Assembly (NCBI GenBank): GCA_902826775.1
Contig: CADEHE010000004.1
Span: 354,927-418,926 of the forward strand
DNA length: 64,000 bases
Reading direction: 5' to 3'
DNA from: an uncultured Pseudomonadota bacterium
GTDB lineage: Bacteria > Pseudomonadota > Gammaproteobacteria > Burkholderiales > JALYOK01
Part shown: one piece after another, positions 9,248 through 21,081 of the stretch
Layout: every line of letters starts with the position of its first letter
Numbering within the stretch: position 1 is the stretch's first letter
Notes under the pieces: generated by a model
The model's database searches: none
Told to the model about the DNA's origin: nothing
Seen by the model: the letters and a program-made list of their open reading frames with translations, nothing else
Translations under genes and position numbers: made by a program

Positions 9248-11032
9248 TTAGTAGCTGCGCGCCTTCGGCTTGAACGACTCTACCGATAGCGGTTTGAGAT
9301 TCACTTCCTTGTAATCCAGCCGGCTGCCCTGCATGTACCAAAGGGTATGCTTGAGCCAATTGGTATCGTCGCGGTCTTTGAAATCTTCTCGAGCTTGTGC
9401 GCCGCGTGATTCCTTGCGTGCTTCGGCAGACACTACAGTAGCTTCAGCGACAATCGCCAAATTCTCCAGCTCCAATGCCTCGATGCGCGCAGTGTTGAAA
9501 ACCTTGCTCTTGTCGGCGATCGTCGTGCGCTGAGCACGCGCGTTGATCTCGCGAATCTTGCTCACGCCCTCGGCGAGCAGCGTGCCGGTGCGGAAAACGC
9601 CGCAATGCTTCTGGATGGTCTTGCGCATGTCGCTCGCCACTTGCGCTACCTGCTCGCCGCCGCTGCCGCCTTCCAGGCGCGCTAAACGGGACAGCGCGCG
9701 ATCCGCCGCGTTGGCAGGCAGTTCTTTGTGTGCACGCGGCTCGCGCTTGATCGTTTCCACCACGTGCTCGCCTGCGGCACGGCCGAATACCAGCAGGTCG
9801 ACCAGCGAATTGGTGCCTAGCCGATTGGCGCCATGCACCGATACGCACGCGCATTCGCCCGCCGCATACAGGCCCGGCACGGGCGCATTGGCATTGCCGT
9901 CTTTTTGCGCGACGACTTGCCCATAGTAGTTGGCCGGGATGCCGCCCATCATGTAGTGGCACGTAGGCACCACTGGAATCGGTTCCTTGATCGGATCAAC
10001 GTTGGCAAACTTGATGGCAATCTCGCGAATCGAAGGCAGTTTGGAGTTGATCAGTTCCGGTCCGAGATGCTCGAGTTTCAGCAGCACATGATCTTTGTGC
10101 GGACCGCAGCCACGGCCTTCTTTGATTTCCTGGTCCATGGAACGCGAAACGACATCGCGGCTGGCCAGGTCTTTCGCATTGGGTGCGTAGCGTTCCATGA
10201 ATCGCTCGCCATTGGCATTCACGAGGTAGCCGCCCTCGCCGCGCACGCCTTCGGTGATCAGTACGCCCGCGCCCGCCACACCGGTCGGGTGAAACTGCCA
10301 GAACTCCATGTCTTCGAGCGGAATGCCGGCGCGCGCCACCATGCCCAAACCATCGCCGGTGTTAATGAAAGCGTTGGTGCTCGATTCGAAAATGCGTCCT
10401 GCGCCGCCGGTCGCCAGAACGGTCGCCTTAGCTTGGAAAATCATCGCTTCGCCCGTTTCCATCTCGAGGGCGACGACGCCGAGCACATCGCCGTGCTGAT
10501 CGCGAATCAAGTCAAGCGCAAGCCATTCGACGAAGAAATGTGTGCCTTGGCGCACGTTGCGCTGGTACAGCGTGTGAAGCATGGCGTGTCCGGTCCGATC
10601 GGCCGCAGCGCATGAACGGCGCACCGGCTTGCCTTGACCGAATTGAGACAAGTGGCCGCCGAACGGGCGCTGATACAAAGTACCGTCGGCGTTGCGATCG
10701 AACGGCATGCCGAAGTGCTCCAGCTCATACACTGCCTGAGGCGCCATGCGGCACATAAATTCGATCGCGTCTTGATCGCCGAGATAGTCGGAGCCTTTGA
10801 CCGTATCGAACATATGCCAATGCCAGTTATCCTCTTCCATGTTGCCCAGCGCCGCGCCGATGCCGCCCTGTGCCGCGACGGTGTGCGAGCGCGTCGGAAA
10901 CACCTTCGACAGCACCGCCACCTTGAGTCCGGCTTCGGCAAGTTGGATTGCAGCGCGCATGCCCGCGCCGCCGGCGCCGACGACGACGGCGTCAAAAGAA
11001 CGTTTTGCAATCGAGTGCTTTACCACGCTCAT
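9248..11032 (-). CDS. sdhA: Succinate dehydrogenase flavoprotein subunit
   Basis: SdhA oxidises succinate to fumarate with a covalently bound FAD. From the ATG at 11032 the product has 594 aa. It has a dinucleotide-binding VVGAGGAGMRAAIQLAE, the FAD-linking histidine in SHTVAAQGGIGAALG, the substrate-site HPTG segment, and the cap and capping arginine region around TCHYMMGGIP. An in-frame GTG at 11053 lies before the sdhD stop, but GTGAGGA gives the ATG at 11032 its ribosome site and MSVVKHSIAKRSFD is a better N-terminus. It is followed by sdhB. Confidence 0.96.
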   Translation of the reverse strand: MSVVKHSIAKRSFDAVVVGAGGAGMRAAIQLAEAGLKVAVLSKVFPTRSHTVAAQGGIGAALGNMEEDNWHWHMFDTVKGSDYLGDQDAIEFMCRMAPQAVYELEHFGMPFDRNADGTLYQRPFGGHLSQFGQGKPVRRSCAAADRTGHAMLHTLYQRNVRQGTHFFVEWLALDLIRDQHGDVLGVVALEMETGEAMIFQAKATVLATGGAGRIFESSTNAFINTGDGLGMVARAGIPLEDMEFWQFHPTGVAGAGVLITEGVRGEGGYLVNANGERFMERYAPNAKDLASRDVVSRSMDQEIKEGRGCGPHKDHVLLKLEHLGPELINSKLPSIREIAIKFANVDPIKEPIPVVPTCHYMMGGIPANYYGQVVAQKDGNANAPVPGLYAAGECACVSVHGANRLGTNSLVDLLVFGRAAGEHVVETIKREPRAHKELPANAADRALSRLARLEGGSGGEQVAQVASDMRKTIQKHCGVFRTGTLLAEGVSKIREINARAQRTTIADKSKVFNTARIEALELENLAIVAEATVVSAEARKESRGAQAREDFKDRDDTNWLKHTLWYMQGSRLDYKEVNLKPLSVESFKPKARSY

Positions 11033-11040
11033 TGTTGTCC

Positions 11041-11388
11041 TCACCCGCCCCACAAAATAGCGCCGACCCAGATCGCATAGCCGGCTAGAGCAACGATTGT
11101 CAGCACTTGCAAGAGCAAGCGCAGACCTGCGGGTTTAATGTAATCCATGAAAATATCGCGCACGCCGACCCAGGCGTGCAACAACAAACTGACAAAGAAA
11201 AGCATCGTCAGCACTCTTATCCATTGCGGCGCGAACATAGCGCGCCAGTCGGCGTAGCTTTGCGGCGACTTAGCAAGAAAATAAAGAGCGAAGAACACCG
11301 CATAGCCCGCCATCACCACGGAAGTGATACGTTGCATCAGCCAGTCGCGCAGTCCGTAGTGCGCGCCCGTTACCACGCGATCTACCAT
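11041..11388 (-). CDS. sdhD: Succinate dehydrogenase membrane anchor subunit D
   Basis: A 115-aa hydrophobic anchor with three predicted membrane helices (residues about 20-40, 55-75, 87-110). The segment LLLHAWVGVRDIFMDYI contains the histidine and arginine/aspartate pattern expected for haem b and quinone binding. It overlaps the end of sdhC by 7 bp and precedes sdhA by 8 bp, as in other sdhCDAB operons. Confidence 0.9.
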   Translation of the reverse strand: MVDRVVTGAHYGLRDWLMQRITSVVMAGYAVFFALYFLAKSPQSYADWRAMFAPQWIRVLTMLFFVSLLLHAWVGVRDIFMDYIKPAGLRLLLQVLTIVALAGYAIWVGAILWGG

Positions 11389-11762
11389 ATCGCGGCTCCA
11401 AACAAGATAGTCAGTGCCACACTGACGATTAACACGAGTTTGGCGCTCAGACGCGCAGCCGGCAGCGACACGCCGATATGGGCGTCATGCAGCAAATGCC
11501 GTATCCCGGCACAGAAATGATGCAGAAACGCCCAGGCAAAGCCGATGGCGATGAGTTTGGCGAACGGATGCTCCAATAGGTCCCGCCAGCAGTTGTAGCC
11601 ATCTTCGTCGCGCAAACTGCCCCCGAGCATGGACAGCAGCAGCGGGATGCCAAGCAAGAACAGCACGGCCCCACTGACACGATGCAGAATAGAGATCCAC
11701 CCCGGCAGCGGCAGGCGAATCTCTAACAAATTGAGGTACTTCGGTCTTACTTGCGTGGTCAT
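11382..11762 (-). CDS. sdhC: Succinate dehydrogenase cytochrome b556 subunit C
   Basis: A 126-aa membrane protein with three helices. The N-terminus RPKYLNLLEIRLPLPGWISI contains the family pattern RPxxLxL and the serine/arginine region near the quinone site (HRVSGAVLF). The haem-binding segment is FLHHFCAGIRHLLHD. It starts only 18 bp after the gntR stop, so either it is transcribed with gntR or its promoter lies within gntR. Confidence 0.92.
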   Translation of the reverse strand: MTTQVRPKYLNLLEIRLPLPGWISILHRVSGAVLFLLGIPLLLSMLGGSLRDEDGYNCWRDLLEHPFAKLIAIGFAWAFLHHFCAGIRHLLHDAHIGVSLPAARLSAKLVLIVSVALTILFGAAIW

Positions 11763-11780
11763 GCGCTAAAGCCTCGCCGA

Positions 11781-12512
11781 TTAGCTCAGTTCATTGACAT
11801 AGTGATAACCCTCGGTCTTGCACCAGCCGCGGCGCCACTCGATCGGGCGATCATCGTAGGTGTATGTCACGCGGTCGACACGCAACAGCGGCGCGCCGCG
11901 CACTACCTTGAGTGATTTCGCTAGGTATTCGCTCGCGGCCACCGCTTTAATCTGTTCGCGCGCGCGGATGGCGCGCACGCCGAACGTTGATTCGTACAAG
12001 CTGTACCAGGAGCCGCGTGTGTTCGCCAGCGTATCCTGATCGAGCCCGGCGAAGATCTCGCCAGGCAACACGATTTCATCCAATACCAGCGCTCGCGCGC
12101 CAACATGCAGTGCGCGCGTGATCCAGTAGACCGCGCTGCCCGCGTGCAGGCGCAAATCCTGTCCCACCTCATTGTTGGCACGCCCGCGCGCAAAGCCGAG
12201 CAGCACGCTGTGGGTGGCAACGGCGCTGCCTTCATCGGCGACGATGCGCAAAAAACGATGCTGTACGTTTTCCTCGCTGTGCGTGGCGACGAAGGTGCCT
12301 TTGCCTTGACGCCGGATCAGCAAATTCTCAGCTGCGAGCGCATCAACGGCTTTGCGCACGGTGCCCTGGCTGACCTTGTAACGCGTGGCGAGGTCGACTT
12401 CACTAGGAATCGATTCACCCGGCTTCCACTCGCCCGCAACCAAGCTTTGCGTGAGCAGACCTTTAATCTGCTCATACAACGGACGAAAGCGAGGGGCGGC
12501 TGCACGTTGCAT
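11781..12512 (-). CDS. GntR/HutC-type transcriptional regulator of the TCA and prp units
   Basis: The 243-aa protein has an N-terminal winged-helix DNA-binding domain (about 10-75: LYEQIKGLL, then GESIPSEVDLATRYKVSQ, then TVRKAVDALAAE) and a C-terminal UTRA ligand-binding domain (about 95-235). It is the first gene before sdhC on the minus strand and is divergent from prpB across a 175-bp interval with palindromic sites. From context I infer that it represses or tunes both the TCA operon and the methylcitrate cluster; the ligand cannot be read from the sequence. Confidence 0.85.
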   Translation of the reverse strand: MQRAAAPRFRPLYEQIKGLLTQSLVAGEWKPGESIPSEVDLATRYKVSQGTVRKAVDALAAENLLIRRQGKGTFVATHSEENVQHRFLRIVADEGSAVATHSVLLGFARGRANNEVGQDLRLHAGSAVYWITRALHVGARALVLDEIVLPGEIFAGLDQDTLANTRGSWYSLYESTFGVRAIRAREQIKAVAASEYLAKSLKVVRGAPLLRVDRVTYTYDDRPIEWRRGWCKTEGYHYVNELS

Positions 12513-12581
12513 ATACGGTACAATCCAACTCTATTTTGGCGACCGAGTGTACACCTGTTCAAGCGCAATAGTCTACGAACA

Positions 12582-12608
12582 TGTGTCTTATATAAGATAC
12601 AAGTGTAT
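12582..12608. promoter_or_regulatory. Probable GntR operator between gntR and prpB
   Basis: TGTGTCTTATATAAGATACA at 12582-12601 contains the perfect 12-bp palindrome TCTTATATAAGA, flanked symmetrically by TGT and ACA. A second inverted repeat, ATACA-AG-TGTAT (12597-12608), overlaps its right edge. AT-rich dyads of this kind are typical GntR-family operators. It lies about 70 bp upstream of gntR and 80 bp upstream of prpB, so binding could affect both promoters. Confidence 0.65.
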
Positions 12609-12687
12609 TTGACAGCAGAACGGTATCCAAGGTATTTTCCGCAATCTTTTTTGCCGCTCGTTCGAGCTGTCCTGGAGTAACCGAATC

Positions 12688-13563
12688 ATGCCATCCGCTG
12701 GAGCCAACTTTCGCGCCGCCCTCGCGGCTGAAAAACCGTTGCAAGTCATCGGCGCCATCAATGCCTATCATGCGCGACTCGCCAAAGCCTCTGGATACAA
12801 GGCGATCTATCTCTCTGGAGGTGGCGTCGCTGCCGGGTCTTTAGGGTTACCTGACCTCGGTATCAGTGGACTCGATGATGTTTTAACGGACGTTAGACGC
12901 ATCACTGACGTTTGCGATCTGCCCTTACTCGTGGATGTCGATACCGGTTTCGGCGGCGCCTTCAATATCGCGCGTACCGTCAAGTCGCTGATCAAATTCG
13001 GCGCCGGCGCCATGCACATCGAAGACCAAGTGCAGGCGAAGCGCTGCGGCCATCGGCCGGGCAAAGCCATCGTCAGCAAAGAAGAAATGGTCGATCGCAT
13101 CAAGGCCGCGGTTGATGCGCGCACCGATTCCAACTTCGTCATTATGGCGCGCACCGATGCGCTCGCCGTCGAAGGTCTGGACGCCGCCATCGAGCGCACT
13201 CGCGCCTGCGTGGAAGCCGGGGCAGATATGATTTTCCCCGAAGCGATGACCGAGCTTTCCATGTACAAGAAGTTTGCCAGCGCGGTGAAAGTGCCAATTC
13301 TCGCCAACATCACAGAATTCGGTTCCACACCGCTGTATACAGTGCAAGAGCTGGCGCAAGTCGATGTCAGCATCGTGCTCTACCCGCTCTCGGCGTTCCG
13401 CGCCATGAACAAAGCCGCGCTCAACGTCTATCAAGCGGTGCGCCGCGACGGCACGCAAAAGAATGTGGTCGAAACGATGCAGACGCGCGCCGACCTGTAC
13501 GAATACCTCGGCTACCACGCTTTTGAGCAAAAATTGGATGAGTTGTTTGCCAAAGAAAAGTAA
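12688..13563 (+). CDS. prpB: 2-methylisocitrate lyase
   Basis: PrpB cleaves 2-methylisocitrate to pyruvate and succinate, the last step of the methylcitrate cycle for propionyl-CoA. The 291-aa TIM-barrel protein belongs to the isocitrate lyase/PEP mutase family, with the catalytic-loop signature KRCGH (in [11 protein letters not shown], about residues 113-123), [11 protein letters not shown] near residue 40 and Mg-binding acidic residues in [10 protein letters not shown]. It opens the prp cluster. Codons between about 12788 and 12900 (TTA, TCT, AGA, GGA) differ from the GC-ending codons around them. Confidence 0.95.
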   Translation: MPSAGANFRAALAAEKPLQVIGAINAYHARLAKASGYKAIYLSGGGVAAGSLGLPDLGISGLDDVLTDVRRITDVCDLPLLVDVDTGFGGAFNIARTVKSLIKFGAGAMHIEDQVQAKRCGHRPGKAIVSKEEMVDRIKAAVDARTDSNFVIMARTDALAVEGLDAAIERTRACVEAGADMIFPEAMTELSMYKKFASAVKVPILANITEFGSTPLYTVQELAQVDVSIVLYPLSAFRAMNKAALNVYQAVRRDGTQKNVVETMQTRADLYEYLGYHAFEQKLDELFAKEK

Positions 13564-13579
13564 AGCCAGGGAGAACACC

Positions 13580-14734
13580 ATGACCGAAGCTACGACCAAC
13601 GCCCCAAAACCGAAGAAATCCGTCGCCCTGTCCGGCGTTGCCGCGGGCAATACCGCCTTGTGCACCGTGGGGCGCAGCGGCAACGATTTGCACTACCGAG
13701 GCTACGACATTCTGGAGATCGCCGACCGCTGCGAGTTCGAGGAAATTGCCTACTTGCTGTTGCACGGCAAACTGCCGACCGTGGCCGAATTGGCCGCGTA
13801 CAAACGCAAGCTCAAAGCGCTGCGCGGCATTCCGGCCGCAGTGCAAAACATCCTCGAATGCATTCCGGCGACCACGCACCCGATGGATGTACTGCGCACT
13901 GCTTGTTCGGCGCTCGGCGCGGTGCTGCCGGAAGGCGAAGATCACAAGCTTGCGCCGGCGCGCGATCTGGCCGATCGCCTAATCGCTAGCTTTGGCTCGA
14001 TGCTGCTCTACTGGTATCACTTTTCGCACTCCGGCAAGCGCATCGACGTCGAAACCGACGACGATTCGATCGGAGCGCATTTTCTGCGCCTACTGCACGG
14101 GAAGAAGCCGAGCGAGCTGTGGGTGCGTTCCATGCACACGTCGCTGAATCTCTACGCCGAACACGAATTCAACGCATCGACTTTTACCGGCCGCGTCATC
14201 GCCGGCACTGGCGCCGATATGTACTCTGCAATAACCGGCGCGATCGGCGCGCTGAAAGGTCCGAAACACGGCGGCGCGAATGAGTTCGCCTTCGATACCA
14301 TCGGCCGTTACGACAATCCCGCCGATGCCGAAACCGACATCATCAAGCGCATTGCAGAAAAACAAATCATCATCGGCTTCGGTCATCCCGTCTACACTAT
14401 TGCCGACCCGCGCAATCAGATCATCAAAGAAGTGGCGCGCAAACTTTCGGCCGATGCGGGCGATATGAAGTTGTTCGACATATCCGCACGCATCGAAGAC
14501 GTCATGTGGCGCGAGAAGAAGATGTTCCCCAACTTGGACTGGTACAGCGCAACCAGCTACCACATGATGGGCGTGCCCACCGCCATGTTCACGCCGTTGT
14601 TCGTGATTTCGCGCACCACCGGTTGGGCTGCGCACGTCATCGAGCAGCGCATCGACGGCAAGATCATCCGGCCGAGCGCGAACTACATCGGGCCGGAAGA
14701 CCAGAAGTTCGTGCCGATTGAGAGGCGCCAATGA
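13580..14734 (+). CDS. prpC: 2-methylcitrate synthase
   Basis: It condenses propionyl-CoA with oxaloacetate. The ATG at 13580, preceded by AGGGAGA, gives 384 aa; the reading frame is open further upstream inside prpB but without a ribosome site. The shorter N-terminus ([18 protein letters not shown]) and the segments [24 protein letters not shown] and [10 protein letters not shown] with the catalytic His/His/Asp are those of the 2-methylcitrate synthase branch. It is 16 bp from prpB. Confidence 0.94.
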   Translation: MTEATTNAPKPKKSVALSGVAAGNTALCTVGRSGNDLHYRGYDILEIADRCEFEEIAYLLLHGKLPTVAELAAYKRKLKALRGIPAAVQNILECIPATTHPMDVLRTACSALGAVLPEGEDHKLAPARDLADRLIASFGSMLLYWYHFSHSGKRIDVETDDDSIGAHFLRLLHGKKPSELWVRSMHTSLNLYAEHEFNASTFTGRVIAGTGADMYSAITGAIGALKGPKHGGANEFAFDTIGRYDNPADAETDIIKRIAEKQIIIGFGHPVYTIADPRNQIIKEVARKLSADAGDMKLFDISARIEDVMWREKKMFPNLDWYSATSYHMMGVPTAMFTPLFVISRTTGWAAHVIEQRIDGKIIRPSANYIGPEDQKFVPIERRQ

Positions 14735-14747
14735 GGAGGAAGGCTGT

Positions 14748-15206
14748 ATGGATTCCGATTTCAATCCGTATGCCCCTCCGGGCGCAAAGCTCAAAGAGGC
14801 CCCGCGGAAACCTCGTTCGGCGTGGATTGCTTTCTTTGCGGGATTCTTTACGGACGTGGGGCTAAGGGCAGCAGGCGGCTATACGCAACGTCTTGCTCGA
14901 TACTCGCTGGTCAAGAAATTGGACCCTGCATACGAGGCGGCAGCCCGGATGTTTGTTGGCGACGTGTTGCCCGGGCTATTCTTTATCCTGCCGTCAATCG
15001 CCGGCGGATATGTGTGCGCTCGCCTGGCCAATCAATCAGAATATCGTGTCGCCCTTCTATTGGCACTGATGTTCGCGGTGCTTATGCTGGCTATTCTCCG
15101 CGGCACTCGAACTCAGATGCCTGTGGTGTTGATGCTCATGGGCATCTCGATCGCCTCGACAATGTCGGGCGCCTGGCTCGGCATGCGCAAGAATAGGATG
15201 GCTTGA
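14748..15206 (+). CDS. Small membrane protein of unknown function
   Basis: The 152-aa product starts at the ATG preceded by GAGGAGG. After a soluble proline-rich N-terminus (NPYAPPGAKLKEAPRKPR) it has about four hydrophobic segments, at residues 26-45, 70-92, 98-117 and 124-145. The (N/D)PYAPP tag is seen in many small bacterial membrane proteins of unknown role. It lies between prpC and the DUF3460 gene with almost no gaps, so it is part of the prp transcript. I do not recognise a family. Confidence 0.7.
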   Translation: MDSDFNPYAPPGAKLKEAPRKPRSAWIAFFAGFFTDVGLRAAGGYTQRLARYSLVKKLDPAYEAAARMFVGDVLPGLFFILPSIAGGYVCARLANQSEYRVALLLALMFAVLMLAILRGTRTQMPVVLMLMGISIASTMSGAWLGMRKNRMA

Positions 15207-15207
15207 A

Positions 15208-15456
15208 ATGTTCAAATGGCTGCTCCGTCCCAAATCGACCGCTTATGAATCGGACACCACCCGATTCATGCGCGATTTCCTGCGCAAGCATCCCGAAGTG
15301 ATTAAGAAGCAGCACGAGGGGCGAGCGTTGTGGTGGGATAAAGAACCCAAACCGGCCGAGGAGGTACCGGTGCAGCGCAGTTTGGGCAAAGCGGGCGGTG
15401 CCGAATACTTGACTCGGGTGGAGAAGAACGACATTGCCGGCGAGACCGGTAACTGA
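15208..15456 (+). CDS. DUF3460 family protein
   Basis: This 82-aa protein matches the DUF3460 pattern as I know it: an N-terminal hydrophobic-basic stretch MFKWLLRPK, then ESDTTRFMRDFLRKHPEV and a conserved GRALWWDK. The family is largely betaproteobacterial and has no assigned biochemical function. It begins one base after the stop of the preceding membrane protein and lies between prpC and prpD. Confidence 0.75.
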   Translation: MFKWLLRPKSTAYESDTTRFMRDFLRKHPEVIKKQHEGRALWWDKEPKPAEEVPVQRSLGKAGGAEYLTRVEKNDIAGETGN

Positions 15457-15516
15457 ACTGCGCGCCATCGACTCTTACGACCACATCATCTAACTTAAAC
15501 ACCAATCTGGAGCATC

Positions 15517-16968
15517 ATGGGAGCACATATTTCCAACGTCCGGCCCGACCCCGACAAGGTTCTGGTCGACATCGCCAACTACGTCACCAAGTTCGACATC
15601 AAGAGCAAAGAAGCGTACGAGACCGCGCGCTATTGCTTGATGGATACGCTCGGCTGCGGCCTCGAAGCGCTCGAGTATCCGGCGTGCACCAAGCTGCTCG
15701 GGCCGATCGTTCCCGGCACGGTGGTGCCGAATGGCGCCAAGGTCCCCGGCACGCAGCTCCAGCTCGATCCGGTGCAGGCGGCGTTCAATATCGGCGCGAT
15801 GATCCGTTGGTTGGATTTCAACGACACCTGGCTCGCTGCGGAATGGGGTCATCCCTCGGATAACTTGGGCGGCATCCTGGCGACCGCCGATTGGCTCTCG
15901 CGCACCGCGATCGCCAAAGGCAAGCAGCCGCTGACGATGCGCGACGTGCTAACCGGCATGATCAAGGCCCACGAAATCCAGGGTGTGATGGCGCTGGAAA
16001 ACAGCTTCAACCGCGTCGGGCTCGATCACGTCATTTTGGTGAAACTCGCTTCCACGGCAGTAGTAGCCAACATGATCGGCTGCAGCTACGACGAAGTCGT
16101 CAACGCCGTATCGCAAGCGTTTGTCGACGGCCAGAGCATGCGCACTTACCGTCATGCGCCGAACACCGGCTCGCGCAAATCATGGGCTGCAGGCGACGCC
16201 ACCTCGCGCGCAGTACGTTTGGCGCTGATTACCAAGACCGGCGAGATGGGCTACCCCTCGGTGCTCACCGCCAAAACCTGGGGCTTCTACGACGTGCTGT
16301 TCAAAAGCAACGAATTCAAGTTCCAGCGCAAGTTTGGTTCCTACGTGATGGAGCAAGTGCTGTTCAAAATATCGTTTCCGGCAGAATTCCACTCGCAAAC
16401 TGCGGTGGAATGCGCCATGCAGATTCATGCGGAACTGAACAAGCTCGGCAAGAAAGCCGAGGACATCAAGAAGATCACGATTCGCACGCACGAAGCGTGC
16501 ATCCGCATCATCGATAAGAAAGGCCCGCTCAACAACCCGGCCGATCGCGACCACTGCATTCAGTACATGGTGGCGGTGCCGATCCTGTTCGGTCGCCTCA
16601 CCGCTTCGGACTACGAAGACAACATCGCCGCCGATCCGCGCATCGATAAGCTGCGCGACAAGATCGTGTGCGTGGAAGACAAGCAGTTCACCAAGGATTA
16701 TCACGATCCGGACAAGCGTTCCATCGCCAACGCGCTCACCGTCGAGTTTAACGACGGTAAGAAGATGAAAGAGATCGTCTGCGAGTACCCAATCGGCCAC
16801 AAGCGCCGCCGCAAGGAAGGCATGCCGGTGCTGGTGGAAAAGTTCAAAACCAATCTCGCGCGCCGCTTCCCCGCCAAGCAGCAGAAGGCTATTTTGGACG
16901 TTTGCATGGATGCAAAGAAACTCGAAGCCATGGCGGTGAACGAGTTCGTCGATCTGTTCGTCATCTAA
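15517..16968 (+). CDS. prpD: 2-methylcitrate dehydratase (PrpD)
   Basis: PrpD, of the MmgE/PrpD family, dehydrates 2-methylcitrate to 2-methyl-cis-aconitate without an Fe-S cluster. The 483-aa length is typical, and conserved blocks such as [34 protein letters not shown] and [14 protein letters not shown] are present. With prpB, prpC and acnA it completes the cycle; no acnD/prpF pair is present, so this organism uses the PrpD version. The start ATG follows a weak GGAG. Confidence 0.94.
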   Translation: MGAHISNVRPDPDKVLVDIANYVTKFDIKSKEAYETARYCLMDTLGCGLEALEYPACTKLLGPIVPGTVVPNGAKVPGTQLQLDPVQAAFNIGAMIRWLDFNDTWLAAEWGHPSDNLGGILATADWLSRTAIAKGKQPLTMRDVLTGMIKAHEIQGVMALENSFNRVGLDHVILVKLASTAVVANMIGCSYDEVVNAVSQAFVDGQSMRTYRHAPNTGSRKSWAAGDATSRAVRLALITKTGEMGYPSVLTAKTWGFYDVLFKSNEFKFQRKFGSYVMEQVLFKISFPAEFHSQTAVECAMQIHAELNKLGKKAEDIKKITIRTHEACIRIIDKKGPLNNPADRDHCIQYMVAVPILFGRLTASDYEDNIAADPRIDKLRDKIVCVEDKQFTKDYHDPDKRSIANALTVEFNDGKKMKEIVCEYPIGHKRRRKEGMPVLVEKFKTNLARRFPAKQQKAILDVCMDAKKLEAMAVNEFVDLFVI

Positions 16969-16978
16969 GCGGGGCGGC

Positions 16979-17512
16979 GTGAAGCGACTCTCACTGTCGC
17001 TAACGATTTTCCTCGCGGCGTGCGCGGTGCCGGCGACACCGCGCGCGTCCAACGAACGCAGCGACGCAGCCGCGCCCGCCTCGCAAGCCCCTACTATCGA
17101 CCGCACTGCGGCCGAGGATATTTCGAGGACTAACGTGCCCCCGGTGGCAGGCAACCCGATGCGCCCCGGTCTCTGGGAGTTCACGCGCGCCGGCGGCATG
17201 GCGGCCAACAGTCTCGGCAAGCATTGCGTGAGCGCGCGCGACGTTTCCGATCCGCGCTCGCGCGTGAACGGCTATTTGGCGCCGGAGGAAAAGCTGCAAT
17301 GTGAGCGCTGGAGCATTGCTTGGCAAGGCACGTCGGCCCAATACGAAGGACTCTGCAAGATCCGGGGAAACAACATCGCGATCAAAGGCAGCATCACCGC
17401 CTCGGCGGAGTACTATTCCGACGAACAGCAACAAGCGCGCGACGAATCCGGCTTCGCGCAAGCAGTGAAAGACATCATCAATGCCCGGCGCATCGGCGAC
17501 TGCCAAAGTTAG
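16979..17512 (+). CDS. Exported DUF3617-like protein
   Basis: The 177-aa product starts at a GTG 10 bp after prpD. Its N-terminus MKRLSLSLTIFLAACAVPAT is a lipoprotein-type signal (LAAC, acylated Cys at about 15). The mature part contains MRPGLWEFTRAGG, paired cysteines (KHCVSARD, LQCERWS, GLCKIRG, GDCQS) and GSITAS, which resemble the DUF3617 family of periplasmic proteins. Why an exported protein sits between prpD and acnA is unclear; it may just be carried along in the transcript. Confidence 0.65.
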   Translation: MKRLSLSLTIFLAACAVPATPRASNERSDAAAPASQAPTIDRTAAEDISRTNVPPVAGNPMRPGLWEFTRAGGMAANSLGKHCVSARDVSDPRSRVNGYLAPEEKLQCERWSIAWQGTSAQYEGLCKIRGNNIAIKGSITASAEYYSDEQQQARDESGFAQAVKDIINARRIGDCQS

Positions 17513-17556
17513 CGCCCGATGCACCTCCCGTCACTTTCGAATAGCGGAGCACTCGC

Positions 17557-20253
<2,697 letters not shown>

Positions 20254-20272
20254 TTCAGCCGCAGTTTTGTCC

Positions 20273-20302
20273 ACCCCCGGGGGCAGCTCAGCCTCCGGGG
20301 GT
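20273..20302 (+). terminator. Hairpin after acnA, possible transcription terminator
   Basis: ACCCCCGG (20273-20280) and CCGGGGGT (20295-20302) are perfect complements, with an inner GGC/GCC that extends the stem. It starts 20 bp after the acnA stop. There is no long T-run after it, so it may be a weak intrinsic terminator or an mRNA-stabilising end. Confidence 0.5.
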
Positions 20303-20371
20303 ATCCCTCCCTGTTCTTTGTCAGCGGGCGACAGCGTCTCCATACCCTATCCGCGTTGTGTTGCCGAAATA

Positions 20372-20388
20372 CTAAATATACTATTTAG
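20372..20388. promoter_or_regulatory. AT-rich palindrome in the promoter of the 20463 gene
   Basis: CTAAATA-TAC-TATTTAG is a perfect inverted repeat with 7-bp arms, in otherwise GC-rich DNA, about 75 bp before the start codon. It includes TATACT (20377-20382), a plausible -10 element, so a protein bound here would occlude the promoter. Confidence 0.4.
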
Positions 20389-20462
20389 GCGGAAGCGTAT
20401 TGCCGAGTATGTCGCACGCACCAGCTTCCGGTTTCGTTCACAACCGAGGAAAGGGCTCTCAA

Positions 20463-20951
20463 ATGTTTAACGTCAGAACACTACTATCAAAACTTGCCGT
20501 GCTAACGGTATTCGCCGCGGGATCGCTGGCGGCTCATGCCGAAGGCGTGTTGCAGTCCACGCTGTCGCCGTGCCCGGCGGGCGGTGCGGGGACTAACATC
20601 GGCGACGTCAATGCATGCGGGCTTTCATGGACGTTGGACAGTGGGCGTGCACAGCTGACCTCGGACGGCAAAATTCAGGTCAAGGTGAAAGGGCTGCTGA
20701 TCAACGATCCTACTCGACCGGACTTGGTCGGCACCACCGCCGGCGTCACCAAGGTTTACGCCACCCTCATTTGCGGCGCCAACGGTAATCGGGCTGCCGT
20801 TGCTTCGACTGGCCTGTCTTCCTTGTCGAGCGCGGGCGACGCGCTCATTCAAGGCAAGGTCACGCTGCCGGCCGACTGTGTCGCGCCGGCCATCGTGGTG
20901 CGCGAGAGCGACTTCCCGGCGCAAGGCTGGCTCGCCGTGACCGGTTTTTAG
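20463..20951 (+). CDS. Small exported protein of unknown function
   Basis: The 162-aa product has a clear Sec signal peptide (TLLSKLAVLTVFAAGSLAAHAEG, cleavage after AHA, about residue 27). The mature protein of about 135 aa has four cysteines, in SPCPAGG, NACGLSW, LICGANG and ADCVAP, which could form two disulfides. It ends with GWLAVTGF. The ATG has a GAGGAAAGG upstream. I do not recognise the family; the composition suggests a compact beta-rich periplasmic protein. It is a single-gene unit between two hairpins. Confidence 0.7.
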   Translation: MFNVRTLLSKLAVLTVFAAGSLAAHAEGVLQSTLSPCPAGGAGTNIGDVNACGLSWTLDSGRAQLTSDGKIQVKVKGLLINDPTRPDLVGTTAGVTKVYATLICGANGNRAAVASTGLSSLSSAGDALIQGKVTLPADCVAPAIVVRESDFPAQGWLAVTGF

Positions 20952-20967
20952 AGCTTGCTAAGCAATT

Positions 20968-20997
20968 GCCGGTATGCGGCTTAGGCTTCGTACCGGC
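20968..20997. terminator. Hairpin downstream of the exported protein gene
   Basis: GCCGGTA (20968-20974) and TACCGGC (20991-20997) are perfect complements with a 16-nt loop. The following sequence is only moderately T-rich. It lies between two convergent genes and could serve as a weak bidirectional end. Confidence 0.35.
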
Positions 20998-21081
20998 ATA
21001 TTGCTTGTTTGGAGAGAATGGCTCTTGCCGTAGCTTCACTTATGCCAGCGACGCGATACGCCGGCGTTCATGCCGCTGCTT

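Noticed and set aside
9833..10615. Open frame of about 260 codons opposite sdhA
   Set aside because: Same reasoning: the opposite strand encodes SdhA with all motifs, and this frame has no homologous features.
16180..17220. Long open frame of about 346 codons opposite prpD
   Set aside because: It is antisense to a gene with clear family motifs, has no recognisable domain, and arises from the codon bias of GC-rich coding DNA.
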